From Microstegium vimineum (Eukaryota > Streptophyta > Magnoliopsida > Poales > Poaceae): 64,000 nucleotides of DNA. The stretch spans positions 19,119,376-19,183,375 of the forward strand of contig CM039139.1 of assembly GCA_022036555.1 (NCBI GenBank). The letters are read 5' to 3'. The position numbers and the translations under genes are program-made. Under the pieces are notes generated by a model that saw only the letters and a list, made by a program, of their open reading frames with translations, made no database searches and was not told the origin of the DNA. Below are positions 61,253 through 64,000 of this stretch, piece after piece (the stretch's first letter is position 1; each line of letters begins with the position of its first letter).

Positions 61253-63291
61253 GGCACGGAGGGGGTCCTTGGTATGGACTGATGCGGTAGGCAGATTCCG
61301 CCAGCTTTGGAGGGTAGCCGTCGGCACCGACTGTGTACAGTGTCGTCCTGGACTAGATCTGTGTGACACCCTGAACCCTGATGTGGAGCTCAATCACTTG
61401 GGGAGGGTTGTGGGTAGCAAGAATTGGCTTGCGATGAGCAGCGCAGACAGGCTGGGGATGGGTGGTATTATCTGCGCAGATTGGCTGGGGATGGCGCAAC
61501 GGGCGGCGTGCGTTTATGATGGCAGCGAGCAGTGCAGGTTGTGGTCTTAAGGGCAGGGAGTCCCATCTCCCAGGGGGGGCATTCTGGTCAAATGATACAA
61601 ATGCTCTAATTTTTTTTGGCTCAAATGGGGACGCATTTTTATGTACAGTCGTACACCGACAGGAGGCAACAGAAGTGGCAAGTAAGGAATAGAAGTTAAA
61701 CTGGATGGCGGATAAGGAACCAGATAAGGGGGTTTCTTACTTCCCTCCCTTTTGTATGTTTTTATTTATTCTTCTTCTTAATGAAATGGCACGCAGCTCT
61801 CCTGCGTAGTTTGAGGGGGGAAAAGGAAAAAAAAATTCATTGGCAAATAGGGCACCAAGTCATCTTCATATGGTGGATAAGGAATTCTCTCTCTTTTTAT
61901 GGGAATGGAATAATAATCCTCAGATACCACCTAGCGTAATATATTAATTCCAGTGGTTTTGATATATTTTCACAATCTATAGCATGCTTCTAAAAAGATG
62001 TCTTGAATTATGAGCATCTTTATCGAATCATTTAGAACTGTTTTCTATATGCCAAACATTTTAACAGGATAGACAGGCTTTTCTGATGGGCAACAACCCT
62101 TTAACAAAGGATCTAACACTGAAGGAGCTATACAGTATACAAAGCAGGTTGGCTCAGGAGAAGGCTAGAGAAATGACATATCGACAAAGGTCAGATATGA
62201 ATTTTCCTTGATGCCATTTATATGATAAGTATATTGGATTGCTTCCATTTAGGTGCTATTTCTGCTTGGAACACTAACTATGGCTGTATAATGCTTTTCC
62301 TGGGGCTGCCATATATATGATAAACATATTGGATTGCTTCCAATTAGGTGCTATTTCTGCTTGGAACACTAACTATGGTTATATAATGTTTTTCCTGGGC
62401 GTCCAAATACTGAATTGGGCTTACTTGGTGACAAATGAGCATGTAACTCAGTCCCAGTAGCCAGTCGATTGTTTGATACAAAGATTTTTTAGTGTAAATG
62501 GTATCTATTTGGTTGCGGACCATTTTTTTGTTTATTTTTCAATTCCAATGATAATACAAAATAGGATAACAATGGTTGTCATATACTGTTTTCTTATTCA
62601 GTATAAATTTGAGAATGTGGATGGTATTGCAGCTTTCATGTTAGGACTTAGGAGGGTGTTAGCACACTGGCCAAGTCAGTTGTGACTATAGAATAGTGAT
62701 TTTCTTGTAGACCAAAGTGACCAGCAGTTGTCATGTTTTATGAAAGCCGGCGTAACTGTGACTTACCCTGATCACAAATATATAAAGTTCATTGGGACAC
62801 TTTGACTAGCAATATTAATAAAAAATACATTATCTTAAATGAAGGAGTTACATGTTATAAAAGTTTTTTTCGTATACAATTTTTTTACTAGGACAAAATC
62901 TATGTTGACTCAAATATGTGGTGGGAGAAAGGCCCTGCAAGGCTGCAAGATGATTTCATTCATTCACATGAGAGGTTTAGTACTGCACGAAAGCTAATAT
63001 ATTTCTGTTCCAAACAGATTCCAAATGCCAGAATTGCAAGGCCTCATCCAGGAGCAAAATCCCCCAATCGATCTCTGCGGTCTTCACATCAGTGAGGCGA
63101 TACACGTCCTGAACTTCGAGCTCAACAGCCGAAGAAAGACCGTGAGATCCACTGGTCGCAGACTCCAGGCTATGATAATATCAAGCGCTCGCACCCCAGC
63201 AAGGCTGACTGCCGCCGTCGAGCAGTACCTCATGGAACATGGCCTTCAGTACACGCAGGCGCAACCAGGCCTCTTCCGGGTCCTGCTCTAG
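57463..63291 (+). CDS. CID7: CID7-like protein: PAM2 motif, DUF1771 and degenerate SMR domain
   Basis: Six coding exons: 57463-58051, 58133-58218, 59513-59924, 59993-60063, 62068-62189 and 63018-63291. All are GT-AG and in phase, giving 517 aa. Residues 15-27 (TVLNPNAEEFVPS) are a PAM2 motif, which binds the MLLE domain of poly(A)-binding protein. The middle is Ser-rich and disordered. DUF1771 spans about 372-427 (LRHAVLEQDRQAFLMGNNP, then AREMTYRQR). The SMR domain covers about 444-517 (SEAIHVLNFELNSRRK, then ARTPARLTAAVEQYLMEHGL). This order matches Arabidopsis CID7, a cytoplasmic PABP-interacting protein likely to act on mRNA. The usual LDLHG motif reads IDLCG here (C447), and the Gly/His-rich GxGxH segment before RTPARL is absent. 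SMR nuclease activity is therefore doubtful. A 2-kb intron 4 holds repeat debris. Confidence 0.9.
58964..59197. mobile_element. Stowaway MITE in CID7-like intron 2
   Basis: CTCCCTCCGTCCCAAAT at the left and ATTTTGGGACGGAGGGG at the right are inverted ends, 234 bases apart. TA flanks both sides (58962-58963 and 59198-59199), the Stowaway target duplication. Confidence 0.92.
61218..61254. repeat. (TG)n followed by a G-run in CID7-like intron 4
   Basis: Nine or so TG units lead into about 19 consecutive G. The G-run is on the transcribed sense strand, so the pre-mRNA could form a G-quadruplex-like structure. Confidence 0.95.
61740..61832 (+). mobile_element. Possible LINE 3' tail in CID7-like intron 4
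   Basis: TTCTTCTTAATGAAATGGCACGCAG, followed by CTCCTGCGTAGTTTG and an A-rich end, resembles the 3' UTR at 12560-12606. The upstream extent is unclear: 61255-61740 is GC-richer than the rest of the intron and may belong to the same insertion. Confidence 0.45.
62213..62402. repeat. 95-bp tandem duplication in CID7-like intron 5
   Basis: 62213-62307 and 62308-62402 are two head-to-tail copies, both containing ATTGGATTGCTTCC and GGTGCTATTTCTGCTTGGAA. They differ at only a few positions. They lie 24 bases after the exon 5 donor site. Confidence 0.92.
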
Positions 63292-64000
63292 TGATGGAAC
63301 TGGCCTAGCTGTTGTTCACAACTGGATCAGATGAAAAGAGAAGGAAAAAAAGAGAAAAGTTGACTTGTACTTTTGTATATGGCAGAGATGGCTAGCAGGA
63401 TAGAAGCGTTAAGGTAGTTCATGTAACATTCATATATCAGGCTTTTTGTCAGCAAATGTATACATGTTAACATTTGCGGAGTTAGGGAATATTCTCGTTC
63501 AGTCTTTGGTGCTGCTGGATGCACAAGGGGATAGCATCTTCGCAATCATAATATTGTCGTTCACAATGTTTGGTGCTGGTGGATGCATGAGTTCCTTTGC
63601 TGCTGGTGGATTCAAATTGTGCGTGATGCCTGGTGGATGAATACGTTCTTCGCAACCTTTGCTGCTGTTGGATTCAAATTGTGCGTAATGCTGTTATGAT
63701 TGCTTCCAATCTCAAATTCTCAGTATGGAGGTGTAGCTAAATCTTGCTGTATTTATAGAAAATTGACTTTGGAGGATTTAGTGACAACTCAAAAAACATT
63801 ATAACGGTCAGATGTATTGGCGATATGAAATACCAATCGCTCAGCCATGCAAATATAGTTAGCAACGCAAAACCAAAACGTACCAAATTAAATCAACCAC
63901 ACAAAGATATGAAACGAGTACATCGAGAGGGGCTTGTTTTCAGTGTTAGACATGAAATGGTACACTCAGTTCCTTTGATGTCTATGAAACTAAATGACAG
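63292..64000 (+). other. CID7-like 3' flank with local duplications
   Basis: The 3' UTR must begin here. Between about 63505 and 63700 the motif TTTGCTGCTGGTGGATTCAAATTG recurs with variants, giving two clear copies about 62 bases apart and a looser third (TTGGTGCTGCTGGATGCA). No further gene is visible before the window edge. Confidence 0.5.

Overview
This is nuclear DNA from a flowering plant, almost certainly a panicoid grass (sorghum, Miscanthus or sugarcane type). Three things point there: GC-rich first exons joined to AT-rich introns; Stowaway-type miniature elements with the CTCCCTCCGTCCC terminus; and SIRE/Maximus-type Ty1-copia, PIF/Harbinger and LINE sequences of the kind common in these genomes. 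The species cannot be fixed from the sequence alone.

Five host genes can be modelled, three with every splice junction in phase. They are: an RLCK-VII protein kinase close to Arabidopsis RIPK (772-5572, +, 4 exons, 446 aa); a LURP-one-related protein (7814-8689, -, 3 exons, 203 aa); a plastid-type 13-lipoxygenase (13299-18833, +, 8 exons, 913 aa); a small DUF1677 cysteine-rich protein (31582-32085, -); and a CID7-like PAM2/DUF1771/SMR protein (57463-63291, +, 6 coding exons, 517 aa). The kinase, the LURP-one-related gene and the lipoxygenase all belong to families tied to defence or wound signalling. Nothing suggests an operon-like or clustered pathway, so the genes should be read as independent units.

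Most of the rest is transposon. 19171-23303 is a complete PIF/Harbinger element (TAA target duplication) with an intact DDE transposase and a MYB-like ORF carrying one nonsense codon. At least three minus-strand non-LTR insertions have recognisable target-site duplications or poly(A) ends (8848-9311, 26352-27533, 29752-31099), and a decayed plus-strand LINE lies at 11550-12606. 36586-50360 is a 13.8-kb Ty1-copia element with two ~1.85-kb LTRs, a primer-binding site, broken gag and pol, and a nested ~3.86-kb long terminal repeat inserted inside pol. A gypsy-type solo LTR with a perfect 5-bp duplication sits at 52979-54123. Many MITEs and foldback elements fill the AT-rich gaps.

The observations most worth following are: an SMR domain lacking both of its usual catalytic motifs; a LINE whose 5' end carries an inverted 34-bp copy of DNA 140 bp away; a dense array of the palindrome TCCGGA in both copia LTRs; and a short non-LTR element that seems to keep both ends but not the middle. 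I did not find a clearly new multi-gene system.
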